Shown here: piece by piece, positions 26,201 to 34,678 of the stretch
Numbering within the stretch: position 1 is the first letter of the stretch
How the letters are laid out: every line of letters starts with the position of its first letter
Assembly: GCF_031128465.2 (NCBI RefSeq)
Contig: NZ_CP155618.1
Coordinates: forward strand, 3,214,501-3,278,500
DNA from: Mariniflexile litorale
Lineage (GTDB): Bacteria; Bacteroidota; Bacteroidia; Flavobacteriales; Flavobacteriaceae
Direction: 5' to 3'
Length of the DNA stretch: 64,000 nucleotides
The notes under the pieces: model-generated
Told to the model about the DNA's origin: nothing
Seen by the model: the letters and a program-made list of their open reading frames with translations, nothing else
Databases searched by the model: none
Position numbers and translations under genes: made by a program

Positions 26201-28816
26201 GTTGATACTATGGGGAATGTTATTGAATTAGTTGGTACGTGTCAAGATGTAACACAGCAAAGGATGGCTGAAAAGAAATTCAGAGGTCTTTTAGAATCAG
26301 CACCAGATGCTATGGTGATAGTAAATGAAAGAAGACAAATACAACTTATTAACAAACAAGCAGAAATATTATTTGGGTATTCAGCAGAAGAACTATTTGA
26401 AAAAAGGGTAGATATTCTCATTCCAAAACGATTTAGCAGTACCGATCCTAGAACTAAAGTTATGGGAGAGGCAAAAGAATCCATTGCAATAAATAAAAAT
26501 GGAAAAGAAATTCCGGTACAAATAAGCTTTAGCCCCTTACAAACAGAAGAGGGATTGTTAGTGTCTGCTGCCATACGGGATATTACGGAACAGAAATTAG
26601 CAGAGAATGAATTGTTACGAAAAAATCAGTTATTGAGTTTTGCAGAAAAAATAACCATGATGGGGAATTGGCAATTGGATCTCGTTACCAATAATATGAA
26701 ATGGTCTGCTAATCTTTATCAAATTTTTGGACTTGAAGAAAACACAAAACTAACTTTTGATACATATCTTAGTTTTGTTCATTCAGAAGATATAGAAAAA
26801 ATAATTAAGCATAAGGAGGTCGCATTTAGAGATAAAAAGTTTGATAATTTAATACATCGCATCAAACTAAAAGATGGAACTGTAAAAACAATACAACTCT
26901 TGGCTGAAGTAATTACAGATACATCGGGTAGAATTATTGAAGTAATTGGTACTTGCCAAGATGTAACGGCGCAAAAAATGGCTGAGAATAAATTTAGAGG
27001 GTTGTTAGAGTCTGCTCCAGATGCCATGGTAATTGTGAATGAAAAAGGAAAAATACAATTAATAAACAAACAAGCTGAAAAACTATTTGGATATTCACTA
27101 GAAGAATTGTTTGGGAATTCAGTTGAGATATTAATTCCCAAAGGATTTTCAGTTACTCATAGTGTAGATGATAATGGCTTTTTTTTCAATCCAAAAACGA
27201 TAGGTATAGGAGAGGGAAAAGAGTTATTTGGAATAAATAAAAAAGGAAAAGAAATTCCTATACAAATAAGTTTGAGCCCCCTTCAAACAGAAGAAGGGTT
27301 ATTAGTGTCGGCCGCGATACGGGATATTACAATCCAGAAATTGGCTGAGAATGAATTATTACGAAAAAATCAGTTATTAAGTTTTGCAGAGAAAATAACC
27401 ATGATGGGGAATTGGCAAATGGATGCTTTTACTAGCACTATACAATGGTCTGCTAACCTTTACAAAATTTTTAGAATTGAAGAAAAAACAGAACTAAATT
27501 TTGATGTGTACTTGAGTTTTGTTCACCCCGAGGATTTAGAAAAAGTAATTAAACATAGAGAGGCGTCTATTAAAGATAAAAAATTTACTGATTTAATGCA
27601 TCGTGTCAAATTAAGGGATGGAACCGTAAAAATGATACAACTCTTAGCGGAAGTTATCACTGATAATTTGGGTAATGTTATTGAATTAATTGGTACTTGC
27701 CAAGATGTAACGGCGCAAAAAATGGCTGAGAATAAATTTAGAGGGTTGTTAGAGTCTGCTCCAGATGCCATGGTAATTGTAAATGAAAAAGGAAAAATAC
27801 AATTAATAAACAAACAAGCTGAAAAACTATTTGGATATTCATTAGAGGAATTGTTTGAAAAATCTGTTGAGATTCTCATTCCTGGACGATTTATTGGGAA
27901 TCATAAGGCACATCGTGATGGTTTTTTCTCCAATCCAAAAACTAGAGGAATGGGTGATGGAAAAGAATTATTTGGAATAAATAAAAGTGGACATGAAATT
28001 CCCATACAAATAAGTTTAAGCCCTTTACAAACAGAAGAAGGGTTATTAGTATCGGCAGCAATTCGAGATATTACAACACAAAAATTAGCTGCCCGAAAAA
28101 TAATTGAGTCAAAAGAAAGCTTAGAGGTATTAGCCAATAAGTTAACAGTTCAAAATACCCAACTTGCAGATTTTGCGCATATTACTTCTCATAATTTACG
28201 TGCTCCAGTAAGTAACCTTAATTCGCTTTTGGGTTTTTACAATACCTCAGAAAATGAAGAGGATAAAGCTAGTTTATTTAAGAAATTTGAAAAAGTCATT
28301 AATCATCTTACTCAAACACTAAACACTTTAGTCGCAGCAATAAAAACTAAAAATGAAACCTCACAGAATCTTGAAGAGATTACGTTTGATGAAGTTTTAA
28401 TTAAAACAAAAGAAATTCTTTCTGGTGAAATTTTGAAATCAGGCATTATAATTACAAGTGATTTCTCTAAAATTAAAAAAGTTTCGTACAATAAGGTTTA
28501 TTTAGAGAGTATTTTCCTTAACTTAGTGGGTAATGCAATAAAATATAGATCTGATGGTCGTTTACCAGAATTATTTATCGAGTCTGAAATAGAAAAAGGT
28601 AAAATAAAACTAAAATTTAAAGATAATGGCATGGGGATTGATTTAAAAAGACATGGGAGCAAATTATTTGGATTGAATAAAGTTTTTCACAGACATCCAG
28701 ATGCTAAAGGTGTAGGGTTGTTTATGACAAAAATGCAAATTGAAGCAATGGGAGGTAAAATCTCAGCAACAAGCGAAGTGAATATAGGCTCTACTTTTAA
28801 CATAAATTTTAATTAA
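23201..28816 (+). CDS. Giant membrane histidine kinase with ~11 PAS domains
   Basis: This is a sensor kinase of 1871 residues. I chose the ATG at 23201 over the in-frame TTG at 23186 because it begins MKNLTKSIKKR followed directly by the first membrane helix. TM1 is ~12-30, a periplasmic helical sensor (NNLNLSSKQGYLMERIERQ, pili/nitrate-sensor-like) follows, and TM2 is ~175-200. Then come a coiled coil and about eleven PAS/PAC units between ~243 and ~1630, alternating two types: one starting FRGLLESAPDAMVIVNE and one starting MGNWQ. The kinase core has the phospho-acceptor His1664 in SHNLRAP, the N box NLVGNAIKYR (~1774), DNGMGID and GVGLFMTK. There is no receiver domain; the next gene, 4 bp later, supplies one. 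The upstream 268 bp are AT-rich and I find no clear promoter in them. Confidence 0.93.
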   Translation: MKNLTKSIKKRYIIFMLTIGIIIISVVLIINRSINLQNTTTNNLNLSSKQGYLMERIERQVYYFSKNKDALSDVNELNKLKELSNELEVSRNYLYSKNIKEGNNRVIDSLFKVIEPDYNKILTSIRNIFNNKEESVVNTSLQTIWESEIPFFKTMDLIVNSYEKEASKKLQKLKYTIFFLGVIAALILLGEFMFVLVPAFNQLLKKHNELEQANKELAISENKIKENMLELTKLKTDLEIKDTYNKVFIEQAPTAIAMLDKDMKYIAVSQRWIKDYKMEGQEIIGRSHYDIFPEIGDDWKANHQKGLKGAIDVCDEAPFVRADGTVQWIYWDVRPWYISEGNIGGLIMHTGDITHLKEKEEERVQIEIILDKTNEVARIGAWEINLEKDRIFWSKMVREIHEVPENYEPDLETAINFFKEGESRNILEKVVGEAMEHGTPYDVEVELVTLKGNILWTRAMGQAEIVGGKCIRLFGVFQDINDKKLSQLALNKAHTELKAIFNSGAVSIVATEVDGIISHFNHGAEILTGYSASEMIGLQRPTFFHLREELDKFRIDIAKQYNKNPIGFSAQEELSKHNAYDTREWTYKRKDGSTIPVQLTLTSIKDDQGELIGFLGISTDISEKRIAQDELLRKNQLLNFAEEITLMGNWQWDTVTDKVKWSNNLYNIFKLDKRIDNLKFDTYFNFVHPEDKDIVADYFNKTVEEKSLNRFTHRIITGDGELKFIQLLGEVITNSKGEVIEMIGTCQDITASKVSEKELHDAHVQLQAIFNSGPIGIVTTDIKGVINYFNRGAEILTGYSASEMMRLQTPFIYHTEEELDKFKSDIAKQYDKNPIGFHPQLELSKNNAYDTREWTYIRKDGSTLPVQLTLTGIKDEQGKDIGFLGVSIDVSERRKSENELLRNNKLLNFAEELTMMGNWQVDLVNNSEKWSKNLYHIFGLEENTEITRNTFISFVHPEDKERVAKHVEKSIKDKNFNDLMFRIKLKNGTIKTLLNLAEIVVDTMGNVIELVGTCQDVTQQRMAEKKFRGLLESAPDAMVIVNERRQIQLINKQAEILFGYSAEELFEKRVDILIPKRFSSTDPRTKVMGEAKESIAINKNGKEIPVQISFSPLQTEEGLLVSAAIRDITEQKLAENELLRKNQLLSFAEKITMMGNWQLDLVTNNMKWSANLYQIFGLEENTKLTFDTYLSFVHSEDIEKIIKHKEVAFRDKKFDNLIHRIKLKDGTVKTIQLLAEVITDTSGRIIEVIGTCQDVTAQKMAENKFRGLLESAPDAMVIVNEKGKIQLINKQAEKLFGYSLEELFGNSVEILIPKGFSVTHSVDDNGFFFNPKTIGIGEGKELFGINKKGKEIPIQISLSPLQTEEGLLVSAAIRDITIQKLAENELLRKNQLLSFAEKITMMGNWQMDAFTSTIQWSANLYKIFRIEEKTELNFDVYLSFVHPEDLEKVIKHREASIKDKKFTDLMHRVKLRDGTVKMIQLLAEVITDNLGNVIELIGTCQDVTAQKMAENKFRGLLESAPDAMVIVNEKGKIQLINKQAEKLFGYSLEELFEKSVEILIPGRFIGNHKAHRDGFFSNPKTRGMGDGKELFGINKSGHEIPIQISLSPLQTEEGLLVSAAIRDITTQKLAARKIIESKESLEVLANKLTVQNTQLADFAHITSHNLRAPVSNLNSLLGFYNTSENEEDKASLFKKFEKVINHLTQTLNTLVAAIKTKNETSQNLEEITFDEVLIKTKEILSGEILKSGIIITSDFSKIKKVSYNKVYLESIFLNLVGNAIKYRSDGRLPELFIESEIEKGKIKLKFKDNGMGIDLKRHGSKLFGLNKVFHRHPDAKGVGLFMTKMQIEAMGGKISATSEVNIGSTFNINFN
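26948..27858 (+). repeat. Near-identical 744-nt-spaced direct repeat inside the PAS kinase
   Basis: The segment from 26948 to about 27114 recurs at 27692 to about 27858 with only a few mismatches; the offset is exactly 744 nt (248 codons). It encodes the end of one MGNWQ-type PAS and the start of the FRGLLESAPD-type PAS. A more diverged third copy starts near 26230. This indicates recent in-frame duplication or gene conversion of a two-PAS module. Confidence 0.8.
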
Positions 28817-28820
28817 TAAC

Positions 28821-29237
28821 ATGAATGACCCTTTAAATATATGTATTGTTGATGATGATGATATTTATCAATATACCATCATCAAAACATTAGAGTCTCT
28901 AAAATTGGCAAAAAAAATAATTGTTTTTTCAGACGGAGAAGAAGCGATAGATTTTATGATGGACAATCTTAACAATATGGATGAACTGCCAGATGTTATT
29001 TTTTTAGATATCAATATGCCCATTATGGATGGATTCCAGTTTATGGAAGAATATGTAAAAATAAAACCTAATATCGGTAAAAAAATAATAATATATATGG
29101 TGTCTTCTTCTGTAGATCCCATTGATATAGAAAAAGCTAAAAGTATCACTGGAATTTCTGATTACATAATAAAACCCATACATCCAGGCGAATTAAAGTC
29201 TATTTTAGAAAAATTGGATATTAAAGGAATGTTATAA
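28821..29237 (+). CDS. Single-domain response regulator receiver (CheY-like)
   Basis: This 138-residue receiver has the acidic pocket in ICIVDDDD, the phospho-acceptor Asp in FLDINMPIMDG, Ser/Thr in MVSSS and the conserved Lys in IIKPIHP. It has no DNA-binding or enzymatic output domain, so it must act by protein contact or as a phosphorelay intermediate. It starts 4 bp after the giant PAS kinase and is its probable partner. Proteins of this Rcp1-like subgroup are commonly paired with multi-PAS kinases in Bacteroidota. Confidence 0.92.
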   Translation: MNDPLNICIVDDDDIYQYTIIKTLESLKLAKKIIVFSDGEEAIDFMMDNLNNMDELPDVIFLDINMPIMDGFQFMEEYVKIKPNIGKKIIIYMVSSSVDPIDIEKAKSITGISDYIIKPIHPGELKSILEKLDIKGML

Positions 29238-29382
29238 GAATCGTTTATAACTAGGTTTTAATAGTGTCGTTTTCTAAATAATAATTGATCTTAATTCAAA
29301 ATATTCCTCAAAAAATATTAAATAGAATAGAAGGGTATTAAAAATTATAGATTAAATTTAGCGATATAAAAAATATTAAATT

Positions 29383-29682
29383 ATGACAGTAAATTTTCAA
29401 TATGTAGGTGTAGATGTAAGCGATACATTATCGGCTTTTACCGAAGAAAAGTTAGAAAAACTATTTATTAAATATGAGTTTTTAATAAGTGCCGCCGTGT
29501 ATTTTAAACAAGATGAGAATAAACACGACACAGGTAAAATATGCAATATAGAATTAAGTTTACCAGGACCTAGAATTTTCGCCACTTCTACCGAACGAAA
29601 TTTTGAAGTATCGGTAAGAGAAACAATTAGCGACTTAGAGCGCCAATTAGAAAAACGAAAAGAAGTTTTTAAAACACATTAA
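29383..29682 (+). CDS. hpf: Ribosome hibernation promoting factor, short form
   Basis: This 99-residue HPF/RaiA (S30AE) protein binds the 30S decoding region and inactivates ribosomes in stationary phase. The beta-alpha-beta-beta-beta-alpha pattern is visible: FQYVGVDVSDTLSAFTEEKLEKL, then AVYFKQDEN, CNIELSLPGPRIFA and a C-terminal helix SVRETISDLERQLEKRK. It is the short form without the dimerising C-terminal domain of long HPF. It converges on rlmH, and a perfect palindrome lies between the two stops. Confidence 0.87.
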   Translation: MTVNFQYVGVDVSDTLSAFTEEKLEKLFIKYEFLISAAVYFKQDENKHDTGKICNIELSLPGPRIFATSTERNFEVSVRETISDLERQLEKRKEVFKTH

Positions 29683-29705
29683 TCAATTAACAATTGTTAA
29701 TTGAT
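29682..29705. repeat. 24-nt perfect palindrome between hpf and rlmH stops
   Basis: The 12-nt left half (29682-29693) is exactly the reverse complement of the right half (29694-29705). It fills the whole gap between two convergent stop codons. It has no T tract and very few G/C, so it could be a weak two-way terminator, a cruciform, or a dimeric protein site. Confidence 0.7.
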
Positions 29706-30178
29706 CAGCGGTGGTGGTAGGGTTCGTTTCTTAAAATTGTAAACCCTCTATAAAGTTGCTCTATAAAAAATAAGCGAATCATTTGATGGGAAAATGTCAT
29801 TTTAGATAGTGATAGTTTCCCATTTGCTTTGTTATAAACATCTTGTGAAAACCCGTAAGGACCTCCAATAACAAAAATCAATTGTTTTATTCCAGAATTC
29901 ATATGCTTTTGCAAATATTCAGAAAAAGCAACAGAACTTTGTTGTTTTCCATTTTCATCTAACAAAATTAGAACATCGGTAGCACTTAATCTGTTTAAAA
30001 TAAGTTCGCCTTCTTTTTGTTTTTGCTGTTCTTCGCTTAAGTTTTTAGTGTTTTTTAAGTCTGGAATAATATCAATTGAAAACTTAATATAAAAACCTAA
30101 TCGTTTGGTATAATCATCCATTAACGATTGTAAATCTCTATTATCAGTTTTTCCTATGGCAATTAATTTGATGGTCAT
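29705..30178 (-). CDS. rlmH: 23S rRNA pseudouridine1915 N3-methyltransferase
   Basis: This 157-residue SPOUT methyltransferase modifies pseudouridine 1915 in helix 69 of 23S rRNA on the assembled 70S ribosome, using SAM. The knotted SAM site is seen in FVIGGPYGFS, with LSLSKMTFSHQMIRLFFIEQLYR and the C-terminal RNEPYHHR needed for catalysis. Length and ends match the family. A -7 promoter element lies only 5 nt upstream of the ATG, which suggests a leaderless mRNA. Confidence 0.96.
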   Translation of the reverse strand: MTIKLIAIGKTDNRDLQSLMDDYTKRLGFYIKFSIDIIPDLKNTKNLSEEQQKQKEGELILNRLSATDVLILLDENGKQQSSVAFSEYLQKHMNSGIKQLIFVIGGPYGFSQDVYNKANGKLSLSKMTFSHQMIRLFFIEQLYRGFTILRNEPYHHR

Positions 30179-30183
30179 AATGG

Positions 30184-30191
30184 CAAAATTA
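30184..30191 (-). promoter_or_regulatory. -7 element (TAATTTTG) 5 nt before the rlmH ATG
   Basis: This TAnnTTTG match on the - strand would place the transcription start at or next to the start codon. No -33 TTG is obvious. Confidence 0.45.
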
Positions 30192-30278
30192 ACACTTAGT
30201 ATTTATGAATAATGAATTTAAATATGAAAAATTTATAAAATTCATAAATGTAAAATTTAAAAAAGTAAATCAATTTCT

Positions 30279-30286
30279 TATTTTTG
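30279..30286 (+). promoter_or_regulatory. -7 element (TATTTTTG) of nadC
   Basis: This exact TAnnTTTG lies 20 nt upstream of the chosen nadC ATG (30307). It supports that start, because upstream in-frame codons would lie before the transcript begins. The -33 TTG is not clear. Confidence 0.5.
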
Positions 30287-30306
30287 TGGCAAATCAACCT
30301 AAGATT

Positions 30307-31167
30307 ATGATAACACAAGAGCAATTTGATCAAGAAGTCAAGTCAATAATTTCTAACGCCATTCGAGAAGATGTTGGAGACGGCGATCATAGTTCATTAG
30401 CATGTATACCCAATAATGCTAGAGGCAGAGCAAAACTTTTAGTTAAAGATAAAGGGATTATTGGTGGCGTTAACTTTGCTAAAAAGGTTTTTGCTTATGT
30501 TGATAAAAATTTAAAGTTAGAAGTTTTAATTGAAGATGGCTCTGAAGTTACCTATGGCGACATCGTTATGTATGTTGAGGGTTCGTCGCAATCGATACTA
30601 AAAGCAGAGCGTACAGTATTAAACGCGATGCAGCGTATGAGTGCTATTGCAACAAAAACAAAAATGTTTGTTGATTTATTAGAAGGTACTAAAACTAAAG
30701 TATTAGATACCAGAAAAACAACTCCAGGTATTCGTGTGCTAGAAAAGTGGGCAGTTAAAATTGGAGGTGGTGAAAACCACAGGTTTGCTTTATACGATAT
30801 GATTATGTTAAAAGATAATCATATTGATTTTGCTGGAGGTATTACCAAAGCTATTGAAATGAGCAAGCAGTATTTAAAAGACACAGGAAAAGATTTACAG
30901 ATTATGGTTGAAGCTAGAAATTTGACCGAAGTTGAAGAAATTCTACAAAATGATGGTGTCTTTAGAATTTTACTTGATAACTTCGATTATGAAGATACAA
31001 GAAAAGCTGTGAAAATGATTGGTAATATTTGTCTTACCGAATCATCTGGAAATATTAATGAAACAACCATTAGGCATTATGCAGAATGTGGGGTAGATTA
31101 TATTTCATCGGGAGCTTTAACACATTCTGTTCATAATATGGATTTAAGCTTAAAAGCAATCAAGTAG
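30307..31167 (+). CDS. nadC: Nicotinate-nucleotide pyrophosphorylase (carboxylating)
   Basis: NadC (286 residues from ATG 30307) converts quinolinate and PRPP to nicotinate mononucleotide, CO2 and PPi in de novo NAD synthesis. Active-site blocks are REDVGDGDHSS, ERTVLNAMQRMSAIAT, KVLDTRKTTPGIRVLEKWAV, GGGENHRF and LKDNHI. The frame stays open upstream to 30205, but that lysine-rich extension is not family-like and a promoter element lies inside it, so I reject it. rlmH is divergent. Confidence 0.95.
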   Translation: MITQEQFDQEVKSIISNAIREDVGDGDHSSLACIPNNARGRAKLLVKDKGIIGGVNFAKKVFAYVDKNLKLEVLIEDGSEVTYGDIVMYVEGSSQSILKAERTVLNAMQRMSAIATKTKMFVDLLEGTKTKVLDTRKTTPGIRVLEKWAVKIGGGENHRFALYDMIMLKDNHIDFAGGITKAIEMSKQYLKDTGKDLQIMVEARNLTEVEEILQNDGVFRILLDNFDYEDTRKAVKMIGNICLTESSGNINETTIRHYAECGVDYISSGALTHSVHNMDLSLKAIK

Positions 31168-31265
31168 TGTTACTTATTATTTTTTAATGTGAGTATAATG
31201 TGTTTTTATTATACGCACATTTTTAATTTTAATAACTTTGTTATGAATTTTAACGTAAATTATTA

Positions 31266-32207
31266 ATGACAAAGCCCCTTGAAGAAAAGCTCGATAAAAT
31301 TCCTATTGTAAATATTTTAGTGCGTTTTTTTAAACGGGCCAAATTACCAGGTCTTGAGGGGCTATCGTTTTACGATTTATTAGAACTTTATATTACTGGT
31401 ATTGTAAAAGGCGCCTTAACCACCAGGGCGAGTGCTATTGCTTTTAGTTTTTTCATGGCGTTGTTTCCTTTTTTACTTTTCATTTTAATCATTATACCTT
31501 ATGTTCCAATAGACGATTTTAAAATTGAGTTTTTAAGGTTTTTAGAATCTTTTTTACCACCAAGTACTTCCGATTTTTTCTTTGAAAATATTTTTGAAGG
31601 GATTGATAATTCGCAGCGAGGTGGTTTGTTATCATCGGTATTCGTATTATCAATTGCACTTATGGCAAATGGTGTGAATGCTTTGTTTTCGGGGTTTGAG
31701 AACTCATATCACGAACAATTATCTAGAAATGTGTTTCGTCAATATTTATTTGCATTAGGTGTTGCTTTAATATTGGCTTTTTTATTGATTATTACCATAG
31801 CTGTATTAGGCTATTTTCAAATTTATGTGGTTCAAAAGGTATTAGATACATTACATGATAAGGGATATAACGTTGCGGAACAAAGTGTTTTTTGGTTTAA
31901 CATGGCTAAATATGTGTTCTTTGTATTTATAGTATATATAGCAACGGCAACCATGTATTATTTCGGAACGAAAGAAGGGAAATACTCTAAATTCTTTTCT
32001 GTGGGAGCCAGTTTTACCACATTTCTTATTATTTTATTGTCTTTTTTATTTGGTATTTATATTGAAAATTTCGGACAGTATAACAAATTATACGGATCTA
32101 TTGGTGCACTTTTAATTCTCATGTTTTATTTGTGGATAAATGCTAATATTTTATTGCTGGGGCATGAACTAAATACATCTTTAAATAAATTACATAAAAG
32201 GTCATAG
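31266..32207 (+). CDS. YihY/BrkB-family inner-membrane protein
   Basis: This 313-residue protein has the YihY fold: an N-terminal cytoplasmic segment, then six hydrophobic helices, starting with TTRASAIAFSFFMALFPFLLF and ending with LYGSIGALLILMFYLWINANILLLGHELN. The family was first called ribonuclease BN in error; its biochemical role is unsettled, with transport or envelope functions proposed. The gene ends 3 bp before priA, so the two are cotranscribed. Confidence 0.9.
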   Translation: MTKPLEEKLDKIPIVNILVRFFKRAKLPGLEGLSFYDLLELYITGIVKGALTTRASAIAFSFFMALFPFLLFILIIIPYVPIDDFKIEFLRFLESFLPPSTSDFFFENIFEGIDNSQRGGLLSSVFVLSIALMANGVNALFSGFENSYHEQLSRNVFRQYLFALGVALILAFLLIITIAVLGYFQIYVVQKVLDTLHDKGYNVAEQSVFWFNMAKYVFFVFIVYIATATMYYFGTKEGKYSKFFSVGASFTTFLIILLSFLFGIYIENFGQYNKLYGSIGALLILMFYLWINANILLLGHELNTSLNKLHKRS

Positions 32208-32210
32208 AGT

Positions 32211-34661
32211 ATGCCATATTTTATAGACATTATAATACCTGTACCGCTTCAAAAGTTATTTACTTATAGTATAACCACTGCCGAAGCTCAATTTTTAAAA
32301 CCAGGTATACGTGTGTCTGTTCCTTTCGGAAAATCTAAAATTTACACGGGAATTGTTGTTAAAATTCATTCGGAAGCACCAACAGCTTATGATGCGAAAG
32401 AGATTCATCAAATTTTGGATGAAGTCCCTATAGTAAATGAAAAGCAATTAAAGTTGTGGCACTGGATAGCTAATTATTATATGTGTACACTAGGAGACGT
32501 GATGCGTGCTGCTTTACCAAGTGCCTTTGTGTTAGAAAGTGAAACCATAATAACAAAGCATACCAAAACTATTGATGCGTCTATTTTACAAGATGATGAG
32601 TTTTTAGTTTATGAAGCATTACAACATCAATCATCATTAAAAATCCATGACATTTCTAATATTCTGGATAAAAAAAATGTGCTTCCCGTTATCAAACGAT
32701 TGATTGAAAAGGATGCCATTGCTGTAGAAGAAGAAGTATATGAAAAGTACAAACCAAAGTTAGTACGTTATGTTAAGATGCATCCTCATTATACTTCTGA
32801 AGTTTCGTTGCAGAAATTATTAGAAGATTTAAGTAGAGCGCCTAAACAGCACCAAGTAATTTTAACCTTGTTTTCTATTTCAGCCACCACAAAAAAACCA
32901 GTGAAAGTCGCCGATTTATCCAAAGAGAGTGGTGCTTCACCAGCAATAATTAAATCGTTGATTGATAAAGGCATTCTTGAAGAATATTTTATTCAAACCG
33001 ATCGGGTTCAATATTCAGGGGAAGATAACGAAGATTCAAAAAATCTAAACGAGTATCAAAATACAGCATTAACCGAAATAAAAGAATCGTTTAAAGAACA
33101 ATCTGTTGTGCTACTTCATGGTGTGACTTCTTCAGGAAAAACGGAAGTGTATGTGAAACTTATTGAAGAGGCTTTGAATGAAGGACGTCAGGTTTTATAT
33201 CTATTGCCTGAAATTGCATTAACAGCGCAATTAATCACCCGTTTACAGAATTATTTTGGTGAACAAGTAGCGGTGTTTCATTCTAAATATTCATCGCATG
33301 AACGGGTTGAGGTTTGGAATCATGTTTTAAACAATTCCACAAAAGCGCAAATAGTATTAGGAGCGCGTTCCTCGATATTTTTACCATTCCATAGTTTAGG
33401 ATTGATAATTGTAGATGAAGAACACGAACAATCCTTTAAACAATTTGATCCAGCACCACGCTATCATGCACGGGATACAGCCGTTGTTTTGGCACATATT
33501 CACGAAGCTAAAACGCTTTTAGGTTCTGCAACGCCCAGTTTAGAAAGTTTCTTTAATGCGAAACAAAATAAATATGGTTTTGTAGAAATCACAAAACGAT
33601 TTAATGATGTTTTAATGCCAGATATTGAGCTGGTCGACATTAAAGATAAGTTGAAAAAGAAACGCATGAAAGGGCATTTTAGCGATCGACTTGTTGAAGA
33701 AATGACCGAAACTTTACGCGAAGGCCATCAAATTATATTATTTCAAAACCGCCGCGGGTTTTCGCCTATTGTAGAATGTCATACCTGTGGGCATTCACCA
33801 CAATGTCCAAATTGTGATGTGAGTTTAACGTATCATCAATTTAGAGATCAACTGCGCTGTCATTATTGTGGATTTGTTGAAATAATGCCTAAAAATTGTA
33901 GAGCCTGTGGGAGTCCTGAACTAGACAACAAAGGTTTTGGAACTGAACAGATAGAAGAAGAAGTTAAACTGCTATTTCCAGATCATAAAGTAGCCAGGAT
34001 GGACCTAGATACCACGCGAGGTAAATATGGTTACGAAAAAATTATTACAGCTTTAGAGCAACAGGAAATCGATATTTTGGTAGGTACACAAATGCTTACT
34101 AAAGGCTTGGATTTTAGAAACGTAAAATTGGTGGGTATTATGAATGCTGATAATATGTTAAACTTTCCAGATTTTAGAGCGCACGAACGCAGTTTTCAGC
34201 TAATGCTTCAAGTGTCGGGTAGAGCAGGACGTACCGAAGAGCGTGGAAAGGTTTTAATTCAAACATACAACCCCCTTCATAATATTTTACAGCAGGTTTC
34301 TACTAATAATTATATGGATATGTATAACGAGCAAATGAACGAGCGTTATAATTACAAATATCCTCCCATTTTTAAACAAATAAAAATCACTTTAAAACAT
34401 AAAGATTTTAGTAGGGTAGATACCGCTGCCACTTGGTATGCGAAATCGTTACGAAATGTATTTGGAGATTTTATTTTAGGCCCCGAATCGCCACCAATTG
34501 CTAGAATTAGAAATCAGTTTCATAAAAACATTTTGGTAAAAATACCTAAGAAGCAATCCTTATCAAAAACAAAAGAAGCTATCATTAAAATAAATAATAG
34601 CTTTTTAAGTGTAAAAGATTTTCGGTCGGTTAAAGTAATTTTAAATGTCGATAACTTTTAA
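32211..34661 (+). CDS. priA: Primosomal replication restart helicase PriA
   Basis: PriA (816 residues) recognises stalled forks and reloads the replicative helicase. The N-terminal 3'-DNA-binding domain starts with PYFIDIIIPVPL. The helicase core has Walker A (GVTSSGKTE), the DEEH box (VDEEHEQSFKQ), GSATPSLES, QNRRGFSP, and motifs V-VI in VGTQMLTKGLDF and VSGRAGRTEERG. Between the lobes is the eight-Cys zinc module (CHTCG, CPNC, CHYCG, CRACGS). Length is normal. Confidence 0.97.
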   Translation: MPYFIDIIIPVPLQKLFTYSITTAEAQFLKPGIRVSVPFGKSKIYTGIVVKIHSEAPTAYDAKEIHQILDEVPIVNEKQLKLWHWIANYYMCTLGDVMRAALPSAFVLESETIITKHTKTIDASILQDDEFLVYEALQHQSSLKIHDISNILDKKNVLPVIKRLIEKDAIAVEEEVYEKYKPKLVRYVKMHPHYTSEVSLQKLLEDLSRAPKQHQVILTLFSISATTKKPVKVADLSKESGASPAIIKSLIDKGILEEYFIQTDRVQYSGEDNEDSKNLNEYQNTALTEIKESFKEQSVVLLHGVTSSGKTEVYVKLIEEALNEGRQVLYLLPEIALTAQLITRLQNYFGEQVAVFHSKYSSHERVEVWNHVLNNSTKAQIVLGARSSIFLPFHSLGLIIVDEEHEQSFKQFDPAPRYHARDTAVVLAHIHEAKTLLGSATPSLESFFNAKQNKYGFVEITKRFNDVLMPDIELVDIKDKLKKKRMKGHFSDRLVEEMTETLREGHQIILFQNRRGFSPIVECHTCGHSPQCPNCDVSLTYHQFRDQLRCHYCGFVEIMPKNCRACGSPELDNKGFGTEQIEEEVKLLFPDHKVARMDLDTTRGKYGYEKIITALEQQEIDILVGTQMLTKGLDFRNVKLVGIMNADNMLNFPDFRAHERSFQLMLQVSGRAGRTEERGKVLIQTYNPLHNILQQVSTNNYMDMYNEQMNERYNYKYPPIFKQIKITLKHKDFSRVDTAATWYAKSLRNVFGDFILGPESPPIARIRNQFHKNILVKIPKKQSLSKTKEAIIKINNSFLSVKDFRSVKVILNVDNF

Positions 34662-34678
34662 GGAGTTCGTGTAGGCGC

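Noticed and set aside
26242-28137. Four - strand open frames of 78-120 codons inside the PAS kinase
   Set aside because: They are similar to each other only because they are the complement of the repeated PAS modules; there is no start context and the + strand frame is clearly real.
28821-29237. Receiver as part of a hybrid kinase split by a frameshift
   Set aside because: The kinase ends normally after its ATPase domain, and the receiver has its own ATG and a complete N-terminus 4 bp later.
30205-30306. Longer N-terminus for nadC
   Set aside because: The extra 34 residues are Lys/Phe-rich, unlike NadC, and contain the -7 promoter element at 30279-30286.
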